The notes under the pieces were generated by a model. That model saw only the letters and a program-made list of their open reading frames with translations, had not been told where the DNA came from and made no database searches. From the NCBI GenBank assembly GCA_022457155.1, contig JAJGOT010000013.1, positions 1,359,001 to 1,423,000 on the forward strand: DNA of 64,000 bases, given 5' to 3'. Shown here piece by piece: positions 53,614-63,689 of this stretch. The first letter of the stretch is position 1. Each line of letters opens with the position of its first letter. Made by a program: the position numbers and the translations under genes. The DNA comes from Cladopsammia gracilis. Lineage: Eukaryota > Cnidaria > Anthozoa > Scleractinia > Dendrophylliidae.

Positions 53614-56600
53614 CTATAAAAAAGTCAAAATAAAAAGTGTGGCAGATGCGCAATATATACATGGTAAAATACAATGGAACCAATCAATACCATCACCAAC
53701 GGGTCAAACCGAGTCTGTGTAAACCGATGTTAGTAGTACCGGTTAAATTAACTTTCATTCTTTTCTGGTATAAATGTCAGTAGTTAAAAATGCATCCTTA
53801 AAATGAAATGCTATTGAGCAGTACTTTCCTATGGTGCTGTACATTATTTATTTTTTTTTTATTTATTTTTTTTTTAAACATCCATATTAATATATTTTCC
53901 TTCAGCGATGTTTTTTTTTTTTTTTAGGTTAGAAATAACTTTTTATTTTTCACTACTTACAATACGATACTTTTCTTAATGCAACAATAAAATACAAAAA
54001 CTAATTAACAACAGTAGTAGACACTAGTTACAATTACACTTATTACACTAGTTACGTTACCAAGTAAATGTAGAAAAAGAGAATAACTAAAAACATAAGC
54101 TAAAATAAACGTAAAGTAAATTATAATATTCTTAATTTACGTAACATATAATATTCTCAAAGATCATAACTATTAATTGGTCACAAAAACCATTAGTTTG
54201 ATTGGAGCAGCACACAATTACAAGAAAGCCGTCTCTAGAGCTGATAATTTGGGAACATATATACATTTGCCAATTAAAAACTAACAAATACCATTGAAAA
54301 GTGGGACCAAAGGGTCCCATTTCTTGTTTGTAGGATTGTTTGTAGGTACTCGTTTGTACAATTCAATTTTATATTGGGACTGAAGGGTCTTCAAAAACAT
54401 TTTTAGCTTAGGGGTCCTGTTGCAGAGTCTGCAACCCCAGATGTAATATCTGGCTAGAAGAAAGCAGAAGTTTATCTGAAGAGAAAATTTAGAGGTATCC
54501 GTCTTTAGGCCTAAAAAAACTGCGATATCCATCGAGTAGTCTCTAGGTATAAGGTCGAAATCAGCAAGCTTTTCAGTCAAGGTTCCCCAAAAATTTTGAA
54601 CGTTTGGACAGTGCCAAAAAAGATGAGCGAGATTTTCCTCAGTAGTAAGGCAAAAGGAGCAGTTTGGGTCATGCGTGATACCAATCTTTGTCAGAAACGA
54701 GTTTGTGGGAAGTATTCTATGCAAAAATCGATATTGAAAATTAATAAGTGTCGTGCTTTTAGTACACTTGAAAGCCAAGGTGTATGCTGCATTCCAATCA
54801 GCAACACATCCCTCCTGGGAGACCGTACTGTTCCATTTCGCCTGACTTCTTACCGGGGTGGACGTATTTTTACAGACAAGTTTTTTGTAGACGACCTTAG
54901 TTCCTTTTGCGTTCTTAAGAAATAAGGTAAGAAGTGAATCTTCTGGGATTGAAAGAGTAGGATTTTGAGTGATGCTATTATTTATGACTTGTTTAAGGGC
55001 AGATATGAGTCCAAAATATTTTAAAGGTTGGAAATGACAATTATATTTTTCAATAAAATCTGTGTAGGAAAGGAAGTTGTATTGTTCTTTCACAAAATCC
55101 TTTACCTTTGAAATTCCTAGAGAAAAGAGGTTTTTATCGAAGACGGGCTTGTTTTCGATCCTAATTAGCGAATTATGCCATATGGGTTGCTCAAGAAAAT
55201 GTTCCTTGGTTTTAACAAACTCTTCAAAATTGACTTCAGACCATATTTGTAGTAGCTCTCTTGTAAAGATGCTTTTAACTGATATTATCTTGAGAGAGTC
55301 AGACTTGTTAAGATTGCCCCTAAAGATAAGGTTTCCACCATATTTTCCCAGATCGAGCTCGATAAATTCTTTCCACTTCCCGTGGTTTGACGTATCAAGG
55401 TATTTACGTATCCAGATAGTTTTAAGAGATTTATTGAAAGAACTTAAATCGATCATCTTTAGTCCGCCATGATCATAGTTGCTTATCAAAAGGGTTCTCT
55501 TAATCTTGTCACCCTTGTTGTTCCAAAGAAAACTGTAAAAAATGTTGTTTATCTCGCCGATAAAACTCTGGTTTGTTACCAGAGGGGTTAAATTATACGT
55601 CAATTGAGATAGAGCAAGGCTCTTTAAAACCTGAATCTTGCCAATTAACGTTAGCCGTCGGTACTTCCAACAGCTTAGAAGATTTCTTATTTGTTCCAGT
55701 TTTTCTGTGTAATTTAGATTCAGTGTGACGGTTGGGTTAGTTGAAATCCAAACACCAAGAAACTTAACTTTATTTTCTGGCCATTTAAAATGGTGCTGTA
55801 CATTATGCTGTACAAGGTGATTTTCATTTTTGAGTCTGTCAAAAGTGTGACCATTCAAATGAAAGCTACTGAGCAGTACTTTCCTGTCGTACTGTTTGTT
55901 AAACAAGGTGGTTCTAACGTTTGAGTCTGTGGATGAAATACTGAACAAAGTGGTTATTCTGTTTAGTCTGTAGATGATATCCTCAAGTGTGACCATTCAA
56001 ATGAAAGCTACTGAGCAGTACTTTCCTGTGGTACTGTTTATTATGCTGTACAAGGTGGCTCTAACTTTTGAGTCTGTAGATGAAATCCTAAAGTGTGACC
56101 ATTCAAATGAAAGCTATTGAGCAGTACTTTCCTGTGGTGCTGTTTATTATGCTGTACAAGGTGGTTCTAACTTTTGAGTCTGTGGATGAAATCCTAAAGT
56201 GTGATCATTCAAATGAAAGCTATACTGAGTAGTTCTTTCCTGTGGTACTGTTTATTATGCTGTACAAGGTGATTCTATCTTTTTGAGCCCGTGTGTAAAA
56301 TCCTAAAGTGCGACCATTCAAATGAAAGCTGTTGAAAAGTACTTTCCTTTGTGTTTGTTTCTATAGCATTTCGGAAAACGATACTTGGCCGCTTTTCGGA
56401 GTAAAAGAAATAAACACCTTCCAATTTTTATCGTTGACATACCTTAGCACATTCTTGCGCTCCGCCAGAGCAATTTGTTCTTCGTCAGTGAAGAGTATCG
56501 TGTGGTGTGGAGTGGGTAAATCTAAGTTGGGAAGAATTCCTCGTGTGACGGCAGGAACTTGAGGCAGGATGCCATGATAAACCAGCAAGTCATCAACTAG

Positions 56601-59600
56601 CACCTGAAAACAGAAAAATGTACAACTCTCAAATTTAGCACAGAATTGTATAACCTGCGATCTGGATTTTCATAATCAAGAAGCTGTACACAGCTTGAAC
56701 TCGTGGCGTCTTTAACCCATTGCAGTATTAATTCCCGAGTGTTTTGGGTGCTTTTACGGTGAAACATAAAATTATGTCTAAAAAGTAAGACTACACGATC
56801 ACGATCGCTAAGTAAATTGCAAGTTATATAAAACACAAAACGTGCTGTCACAAAAAAAAAACAACAACAACAACAGCAATAAGCCGCGAACACAATATCA
56901 AACGGTCCTTTTCATCCATGAATGTCTTGCATTGTCTTGAAAACTTGTAATTGCACGCTGTAATTATTCCTTCTGCCTCTCAAGTCAACACACGGAGAGA
57001 TTTTGCGGTGTGTACTTCATGGGTGAAAGCCATATAGTCGTCGTCATAAAATAAAATATGTTCGCGAAGAACACAGTGAGTTCTACCGAACAAGACGTTG
57101 TGTGACTTTTAAAGCAGGGCTTTCGTGCTCGGTTACTCCACTGCCTAACCCTGCGAGCAGTCTCTCTTATTTCAGCAAAAACTCAAACGGGGGTAACAAG
57201 AATAAAAACCCATGCCATCGGTGTAATTATCCATTTTACAGTTCACGTTTTTGTCTTACCCCAAACTGTTGAACTCCTCTCATAGGTGTTTTGCTGTAAT
57301 TCCAAACTTTTACCATGGAAACTGTCACAGGTTCGTCGAACACCACATAGATTAAATTAATCTGAAAATGGACAAATAATATACACTGAAATTGGTTGGG
57401 TTTCCCAGATTATCGGTAGATTGTCTACAGTGATCGTCCGCGGGCGAGTGTAGCCCTTAACGGACTGTTGTTAGTGACTGATGTTAAAACACAGGAGTAT
57501 CAGTAGTTTGTCTAGTTTGACCGTCCGTGTGAGGGTAGTTCTTAAAAGACTGTTGTTGGTGACTATCGTTTGAATCCGGGAGTATAACTTGTGCGATCAC
57601 TCGAGCCAAACTTGAGCGGAAGTTTCGCTCCCAGAGTGAGACCTGTATGCTGTACAAGGTGGCTCTAACTTTTTTGTCTGTAGATGAAATCCTACAGTAT
57701 AACAATTCAAATGAAAGCTATTGTGCAGTACTTTCCTGTGGTACTGTTTGTTATGATGAACAAGGTGATTCTAACTTTTGAGTCTGTGGATGAAATCCTA
57801 GAGTGTGACCATTTAAATGAAAGCTACTGTGCAGTACTTTCATGTGGTACTGTTTATTTTACTGCACAAGGTGGTTCTAACTTTTGAGTGTGTATGAAAT
57901 CGTTCTATCTGCTGTCTTTTACGCTGAAAGCAGCGGTTCTTACTTTTTTAGTCTGTCTGAAATCTCTCAAATGAAAGCTATTGAGTAGCACTTTCTTATG
58001 ATACTGTTACTGTTTCAATATTTAGAACTTTCTTTCTAAATATTGAAGCCAAACTTTTAAACAGTATCCTTACAATTCCAGGTAAAATGGGGGCCAGCCA
58101 CATATGTCTTCCATCACAAGTGTCATTCACACCATCAATCAACTTATCTGGAGTCCTAATATCATCTGTGACTCCTTCTAACACATTCACACTGTGCGGA
58201 TACGCGGTGATATCATTCTCTGTTAGGCGTATTCTGTAACCGTTGTCGTCGTAGAATTCCAAGCCATTCAGACCGATGTAATATGGATCACCCCAGGTGG
58301 AGAACAACTGGAACTGGAACACAACTAAACACATGTCAAGGAGCAGTGATCAATTCACAACTTCTCTTCAACCTTTCGTAATCAATACAATAAGACAGGT
58401 CGGGAGAAAGACGATGATTAACATGCGCGCGAAGCAGGCGACGGTTTATTTATGGAGCGAAATCTCGAGGACGCGCGCGCGAGGGGCTCCTCTTCTTTTC
58501 GCGCGTGCCCATCGCGCACGCATACTCGAAATTTCGCCCTGTTAATAAATCGGCGCCTGCTACGCAGGCCAGAAGATGAATTGATGAATTCACAAATTCT
58601 TTTCACCATTTCGTAATCATGCAATGAGAGAGGTTTGGAGAAAGAAGTCGATCACCTGGGAAACTAGTTTGTGCAAAACAGCAAAATTAATTCTTTTTCT
58701 GAGGTCTACAATTTTGGGGGAAAAAAAACGTCTGAAATGGATTTAAAAAATGCCACATGCCTCTGTAGCCCGCGCATGCGCGGAAATAGATTAGTTATAT
58801 TGTCGGGAAACTTGTAAGAAAAGACGAAATAACAAAACCTTTATTCAGATAGCTTGTTTGGTCGATATTGGGATTTTTTCTCGTAAAGTTATGGACCGAG
58901 TCAACGGTCTGGACAACAATGCACTACGCACATCACTTGAAAGAAAATTATAAATTGCAACGCCAAAACGTTATTTATATACTTAAGTAAAAAAGCTTTG
59001 GAATGCTTGAATGCAAACTTAGGAAAAGAAACAGCAGACTTTGCAACAACGCTGACGTACACAGTGAACAATCAGGCTCCTTAGTTCAAGGATACAGCCG
59101 CAAGGCATTAGAGTTGGTTCATAGTCTGGCATCAACTTCTTTAAATTCACTTTACTTTCAGACCTGATAAACAATAAGAGAAGAGTATCAGTTAAAACGT
59201 CACAATAATTGTTTTATTATGCATATTCCTGAGCTGCACTTGTAAAGACAAGAACGCGCACAAAAAAGTGATCAATGCACAGCAATCAACTTGTAAGTAA
59301 ACAACTTACGTCACTTCTGCATGCATAAAACTATTGTCTGTAGGTATGACGTCACTTCTGCATGCATAAAACTATTGTCTGTAGGTATGACGTAACAGAA
59401 ACAGCAAGCAATAATTAGCTGCGTGCTTATAGCCAATCAAAATCGAGCTAGTGACACCGATGTATAATAATCTGCATTGAAAGCCGATTAAAAATGGTCC
59501 ACTAGTTTCCTTGCAAAATATAACGTGTTTCGTGGTCAGGAGCTTGCTTTATTATCGTGAAATAGGAAGAGAAAATCGCCAAAAGTGATAAAGCAAAGAA

Positions 59601-62600
59601 ACATTAACTAAAGAGAAAAATGACGACTAAAAAAGTCAAAAATTCATACGAATGGCAATTTTGATTTCTTGACCGCCTGTCACGAAATCAAATTTGATGA
59701 ACTGTAATCCACTTTCATCCTTGCAATCCTGCTCTTAGTCTACAAACCACTGCTTCTGTTTTGCTCTTTAGAATCTCTTTATCCAATTACGTTGTATATT
59801 TGGTGGTATTTGGTGATATAACATGGAAATATGCTAAGTTAAATTTTGTTATTTTGGCGGGTTATTGTGCCTTTAAACCGTTCAAAAGGCTTATAAGAAA
59901 ACCTGTAAAATCCTGTGTAGTCAACCAAGAGTCAGCGGATAAACGCAGAACATTACAATAACAATTATATGTAAAACGTCTTTGGAACCTCAAGGAAATA
60001 CCCGGCCGTTGAACTCTTCAGCTAACTGTAAAGGCACACTCGGAAATAAATCTGTATTTTGGATAACTATGCACGTACTTATAACATCTCATATTCCAAT
60101 GGGAAATGGTCAAAACTATTGCACTCTGACTGCACCCACCGTTTTATAAAGAGACTGGTGATATCTTTATGTACCACCCCCCCTTCCCCAGGTGGTTTCT
60201 TGCACAGACCCCCTGACCCCTACACAAGGTGGGTCCTTGTCGAGTATACTTTTTATGACCACTTCGCTAAAATTGGACTCAATTTGAATCGACGCAGATA
60301 TGTCACCTTAGTTCACCTTAAGCCAAAGAGATGGAAACAAACCTTCGTTCTGCGTGCTTTCCCTTATCACCCTGTGCGGGATACTCTTTTGCTGGTTTGA
60401 TGAAGTAAATATCCTGACCGTGATCAAAATGAACATTACCTGGACCTAAAATAGAAATGACATCATAAGCTAATAGAATGCTCTGCTAGTGTTACTTGTG
60501 TTTTTCTGTTCCAATCCGCAATAGACCATAGGGGCTAAATGACTTATTAGTGGGGACATGGATGACCAGCACTCCTCCATCAATAGTGTGTTATGTTTCG
60601 TACATGAATACGCATCGAAAACGCAACCCTTTGAAAGCGGTCTCTAGAGTGGAACCTTTTTTAAAAAATAAGATTTTGAATAAAATTCATACTTTCGAAA
60701 ACGCACCTATGTGAACAACGAAAACACAAAGTTTGCTTTTAAAAATGCACCTGTGTGGATAGCGAAACACAAACTTTTGAAAAAGATGTAACCAAGAAAA
60801 CACTGTTTTTTTTTTTTTTTGGGGGGGGGGGGGACTTTTGTAAACGCGTTTCTTGTAAACAGCGATAACATAACCTTTTGAAAACGATTCAATTTCTGCT
60901 TAATGTTGGTGTCGTATTTGTATCGTATTTTTATCCACGTGGACAAGTAAAACGATCCGAAAACGAGCGTGTGCGCGCAGAGCTTCTGTTCCTTTTTCGA
61001 TTAAAACGCAAACTTGAAAACGCAAAAAATTGGAAACGCTATTAATTGGCACGTTGGCTATCGAAGGAAGGTCGGTGGTTCAGGCAGGCGCGCGTGGTCG
61101 GTGGTTCAGGCAGGCGCGCGTGGTCGGTTATTCAGGCAGGCGCGCGTGGTCGGTGGTTCAGGCAGGCGCGCGTGGTCGGTTATTCAGGCAGGCGCGCGTG
61201 GTCGGTGGTTCAGGCAGGCGCGCGTGGTCGGTGGTTCAGGCAGGCGCGCGTGGTCGGTGGTTCAGGCAGGCGCGCGTGGTCGGTGGTTCAGGTAGGCGCG
61301 CGTTTCTCAAAAGTCTCGAAAACGCTTTCGGGAGAGGAAAAGCTATGTTGTACAGAGTGTTTAGTTTTGTTGATTTTCAAACCTATGTAATAAATGTATA
61401 AATCGAGCAAACAAGGCCGGCTACCCGGTTCCCAGGGGTGTTCTTTACACTTTCTCCTCAAACGAACTTGAGCCGCGAAGCGGCCACGTTCATTTGAGGA
61501 GACAGAAGGGGTTGAAAACTACACCGCCGCGCGATTGAAACCTAAATTTAAAAGACAAATAGCTTTTGGGCCGGAAATTTCTCCGGGAGTTTTAAGAAAC
61601 GCACGCCTCTCGGCCATCGTGTTTCTTATTTTTCTTTACAGACAAGACAACATCGTAGGAAAAATATAAACGAAGCCAGCTTCACATACTCAAGTAGAAA
61701 ATAAAGAGCAATTCACCTTTTCTTAGAAGAAAGCCTTCTGGTGGTGAAATGATCCTGTCATCTAGCTTGATGTGAACTTGTTTGGCCTGAGGACCGATAA
61801 TAGGATACTAAACTTAAAAAGAAATTATAACAAGAGTGGGAGGTTCGTCTACTGAAGTTTGCGAACATATTGGAGCATTTTCGAGAAAACTGGTATTTGC
61901 CATACAAGTTTTCTAATTTCTGTACTTAAACACTAAGGGTCTTTGGCTATGAAAAAGTTTCGAAGATAATGTTATCATTGTAGTTATACAGCAACTGAAG
62001 AAGTTGCAATTAGAGCCTGACAAGGACTCGTTGGGATTCGAACCCACAACTTTGTAATTCCGGTACAAACGCTCTACCACTGAGCTACAAGGCCAGATGT
62101 GAGCTTGGTCAATTGTAAGTTCTATTATACCTGTTAAATGATGAATATGTCAACTGCGGAGAAAGAATTACAGCACAAAAGGAAAACGTATTGCAACTTA
62201 AACAGATTGGGTCAGTTTTAAACGTTCTTCCCATCGTGTCTTCTGAAAAAAAGCTAAAAACAGATTGAGGTTTGTTTTCCCTTCCAAAATTCTCTGTATA
62301 TCTTCCTCTTGGTGTTCCAGGAGCAATTCGCGTATCAGGCCATCCCAGGGTGATATATCATATTCCTTACCCCCCTGAACGTATCATCTGTGGACTTGTT
62401 ATAGTTCCAGACTCGTAGCCCCATCAGGGGGGTGCGTTGTTCCAAGTCCACAGTAAGAAGGTGGTCCTGTCCGTCATTGAATGGTATCAGCCACATGTGT
62501 TCGTCACTCATGGTTACATTGGTGCCATCTATTATCCTGTTCGGTTGAAAACAAAATCAAGACTTAAACTAACAGTTATCGTAGGTTAGCGTTTGTGAAA

Positions 62601-63357
62601 AGGTACTTATTCGTACTTTGCAGAAGGGGATGTTTACTGCAGATCACCGAAAATGATATTGCGATCATTGAAGAAAGTAGAACCTGATTCTAATTTCTGC
62701 AACTGTAGCATTAACTTGTGTCTCAATGATTTTGGCCATTGCAACCTAAACTACAAGCAGTCTCTTTCTTTTCCAAATTGTTTTCCGAATAATAGCTGCG
62801 GGCGTAGCGAGCGACGAGCCGCCAAAAACGCGGGCCCCAATCCCTCCTCGTTTTTAGCCCTAATTTGCATAATTGTAACAATCGTTCGCGCCAACGATCT
62901 GGAGCACAAAAGACCGACTGCTCGCAGTCTAAAGCCCCGGCTGTGTACACGTTCTAACATTGTCATATAACATTTGTTGGTCTAACAATGTTAGAACGTG
63001 TAGCCGGCATGTTAGATGATGTTTGACTAACATTTTTTTGTTAGACGAATGTTTGATCGAAATCAAAACATTCTTCTAACAAAAAATGTTAGACAAACGT
63101 CATCTAACATGCCGGCTACACGTTCTAACATTGTTAGACCAACAAATGTTATATGACAATGTAAGAACGTGTAGCCGGGGCTTAATTGCAACATAAAGTA
63201 CATTATTTTGTTTAATTTTCCATTGCATTGCATTATGTATCATTGCATTGGGTTATGTAGCAATAGCGCGATAATGTTGCCGGCATGAAGCATAGTAGTG
63301 TGCCTATGCCAGTCACGTAAATATCTTAGCACCAGGAAATATACAGTCTCGACTATG

Positions 63358-63388
<31 letters not shown>

Positions 63389-63485
63389 TGAAGACTCCAG
63401 TGACAGATGAAGAATGTACTCACTTATCGAGGGTTCTATCATCATCTTCGTATTCTGGAAGGTCATTAAGATCTCTTGGACAAGC
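53516..63485 (-). CDS. Katanin-interacting protein (KATNIP/KIAA0556), 3' half, 9 exons
   Basis: The exons, in reading order 63485-63424, 62536-62371, 61786-61717, 60445-60343, 59163-59096, 58324-58074, 57361-57260, 56603-56443 and 53613-53516, join in one frame with GT-AG borders and consistent phases, about 360 codons. KATNIP is a ciliary basal-body protein that binds katanin and microtubules in vertebrates. The sequence shows two copies of its DUF4457-type unit: IIDGTNVTMSDEHMWLIPF..VWNYNKS..RG and LIDGVNDTCDGRHMWLAPIL..VWNYSKTPMRG, each followed by a (V/L)xxDD strand. MPCGFVFQFQLFSTWGDPYY is close to vertebrate KATNIP as I remember it. The 5' half lies beyond 64000 and the last exon, left of 53516, was not found. 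Confidence 0.88.
53790..53847 (+). repeat. Satellite monomer left of LINE insertion
   Basis: GAAATGCTATTGAGCAGTAC and CTATGGTGCTGTACATTAT belong to the ~106-bp satellite that resumes at 55790. This is the part separated from the array by the LINE. Confidence 0.75.
53848..55789 (-). mobile_element. 5'-truncated L1/Tx1-like LINE with 17-bp target duplication
   Basis: The element is flanked by ATGGTGCTGTACATTAT at 53831-53847 and 55790-55806. Its A-rich tail shows as T-runs at 53848-53880 and 53918-53932. The minus ORF (stop at 54281) holds the region after the RT palm: FLGVWIS, then WKYRRLTLIGKIQVLKSLAL and FLWNNKGDKIKR, and near the end CSFCLTTEENLAHLFWHC, the C2HC zinc knuckle of L1/Tx1-type ORF2. 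RT catalytic motifs and endonuclease are lost by truncation. Length about 1.94 kb. Confidence 0.88.
54281..55789 (-). pseudogene. LINE ORF2 C-terminal part
   Basis: An open frame of about 500 codons without internal stops, suggesting a young insertion. The open frame runs on to 55996, but its first ~70 codons are satellite sequence outside the LINE, so a translated product from there would be chimeric. Confidence 0.8.
55790..56345 (+). repeat. ~106-bp satellite array in KATNIP intron
   Basis: About five monomers of the pattern AAAGTGTGACCATTCAAATG, AAAGCTATTGAGCAGTACTT, TCCTGTGGTACTG, TTTATTATGCTGTACAAGG and TTCTAACTTTTGAGTCTGT. The spacing between GACCATTC marks is 106, 106 and 109 bp. The array lies between KATNIP exons K8 and K9. 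Confidence 0.9.
56443..56603 (-). CDS. KATNIP exon K8
   Basis: 161 bp after CTGTTTTCAG, before GTATGTCA. It encodes VLVDDLLVYHGILPQ and later HHTILFTDEEQIALAERKN. The VDDLLVY..GIL and HTILFT phrases match KATNIP. The ORF reading on into RYVNDKNW is intron. Confidence 0.88.
56604..57259 (-). other. KATNIP intron K7-K8
   Basis: No repeat or RNA gene identified apart from a short (AAC)n-like stretch near 56860-56880. Confidence 0.4.
57260..57361 (-). CDS. KATNIP exon K7
   Basis: 102 bp, phase 0 at both ends, between CCATTTTCAG and GTAAGACA. It encodes INLIYVVFDEPVTVSMVKVW plus NYSKTPMRGVQQFG, the second half of a DUF4457-type unit. Confidence 0.9.
57640..57985 (+). repeat. ~106-bp satellite array in KATNIP intron K6-K7
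   Basis: Three to four monomers of the same satellite as 55790-56345, more diverged toward the right. The ORF at 57684-57887 is the satellite translated. Confidence 0.85.
58074..58324 (-). CDS. KATNIP exon K6
   Basis: 251 bp after ATGTGTTTAG, before GTAAGGAT. It encodes VFQFQLFSTWGDPYYIGLNG, a LEFYDDNGYRIRL strand pair, PDKLIDGVNDTCDGRHMWLA and PILPGI. It is the most strongly conserved segment of the gene in this window and the basis for naming it. Confidence 0.92.
58325..59095 (-). other. KATNIP intron K5-K6
   Basis: It contains a GC-rich palindrome-like stretch near 58425-58570 (GCGCGCGAAGCAGGCG..CGCCTGCTACGCAGG) that looks like a small inverted element. Nothing else recognised. Confidence 0.4.
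59096..59163 (-). CDS. KATNIP exon K5
   Basis: 68 bp after TTTATCAG, before GTATCC. It encodes SESKVNLKKLMPDYEPTLMP and CG; the split codon joins K6 as CG-F-VFQFQ, matching the KATNIP motif MPCGF. Confidence 0.85.
59308..59389. repeat. 41-bp tandem duplication with a CRE-like site
   Basis: Two exact copies of a 41-bp unit beginning ACGTCACTTCTGCATGCATA. The junction creates TGACGTCA (59347-59354), the CREB/ATF consensus. It lies in KATNIP intron K4-K5. Function is speculative. Confidence 0.85.
60343..60445 (-). CDS. KATNIP exon K4
   Basis: 103 bp after CTATTTTAG, before GTTTGTTT. It encodes GPGNVHFDHGQDIYFI and a Lys-rich end (KGKHAER). GPGN following RKG of exon K3 matches the KATNIP order. 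The donor is weak but fits the frame of K5. Confidence 0.82.
60806..60833. repeat. T15-G13 homopolymer junction
   Basis: Fifteen T followed directly by thirteen G. Likely prone to polymerase slippage and assembly error. Confidence 0.85.
61080..61305 (+). repeat. 26-bp GC-rich minisatellite
   Basis: Nine copies of CAGGCAGGCGCGCGTGGTCG plus GTGGTT or GTTATT. The two end variants alternate in the first copies, then become uniform. Three overlapping ORFs (61014-61295, 61030-61401, 61046-61390) span it, because a 26-bp unit steps through all frames. Confidence 0.95.
61717..61786 (-). CDS. KATNIP exon K3
   Basis: 70 bp, acceptor GGTCCTCAG, donor GTGAATTG. It encodes AKQVHIKLDDRIISPPEGFL plus LRK. 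An alternative acceptor 18 bp upstream (GTTTAG) stays in frame and would add six residues (YPIIGP). Confidence 0.85.
62024..62094 (-). tRNA. tRNA-like gene or pseudogene
   Basis: On the minus strand it has a D-arm TAGCTCAGTGGTAGAGC and T-arm GGGTTCGAATCCC, with acceptor GGCCTTG pairing 6 of 7 with CGAGTCC. The anticodon arm (TTTGTA-CCGGAAT-TACAAA) has an extra pair and lacks U33, and one T-stem pair is mismatched. The defects make a tRNA pseudogene or SINE head likelier than a working tRNA. It lies in KATNIP intron K2-K3. Confidence 0.55.
62371..62536 (-). CDS. KATNIP exon K2
   Basis: 166 bp after CAACCGAACAG, before GTAAGGAA. It encodes IIDGTNVTMSDEHMWLIPFN, then a variable strand and LMGLRVWNYNKSTDDTFRG, a complete DUF4457-type core. 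Confidence 0.92.
62932..63183. mobile_element. Near-perfect 252-bp palindromic MITE with TAA duplication
   Basis: The arms start AGCCCCGGCTGTGTACACGT on the left and match the complement on the right almost to the centre near 63058. Each arm itself holds an inner copy of the end motif ACGTTCTAACATTG. TAA lies on both sides, as for the GCGATCG elements. Confidence 0.85.
63356..63386. repeat. (AAC)n microsatellite
   Basis: About ten AAC units. It gives the poly-Asn run in the plus ORF at 63298-63552, which is not a gene. Confidence 0.9.
63424..63485 (-). CDS. KATNIP exon K1 (first exon visible)
   Basis: 62 bp after TTTTTAACAAG, before GTGAGTAC. It encodes ACPRDLNDLPEYEDDDRTLD. The PRDxNxLPEY phrase precedes the (L)IDG..HMW core in KATNIP repeats. 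Confidence 0.82.
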
Positions 63486-63689
63486 CTTGTTAAAAAAAAA
63501 CAACAATAAAATAATTAGAGACGACAATTGCAAATACTGGGCAATGATGTGAAGCACTGGATAGTTAACGACTACAGATGGTACTTGAATCAACTAGACA
63601 AAAAGACAATTGCTTCAGTACTTCCAGTGGCTTGTAAAAGACAGCCTGCAGATTCCAAACAGAAGCAGAGAGATCCTACAGTTTCACTA

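Noticed and set aside
55806..55996. N-terminus of the 571-codon minus ORF as part of a retroelement protein
   Set aside because: This part is ~106-bp satellite outside the LINE's 17-bp target duplication.
61080..61305. CRISPR-like array
   Set aside because: Units are directly adjacent without spacers and the context is a eukaryotic intron.
61014..61401. Three overlapping ORFs of 93-123 codons
   Set aside because: Produced by the 26-bp minisatellite stepping through the frames.
62723..62970. Overlapping ORFs on both strands next to KATNIP exon K2
   Set aside because: Intronic, partly in the palindromic MITE, no motif, and the KATNIP splice frame jumps over them.
63298..63552. Plus ORF with poly-Asn
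   Set aside because: It is the (AAC)n microsatellite and the antisense of KATNIP exon K1.
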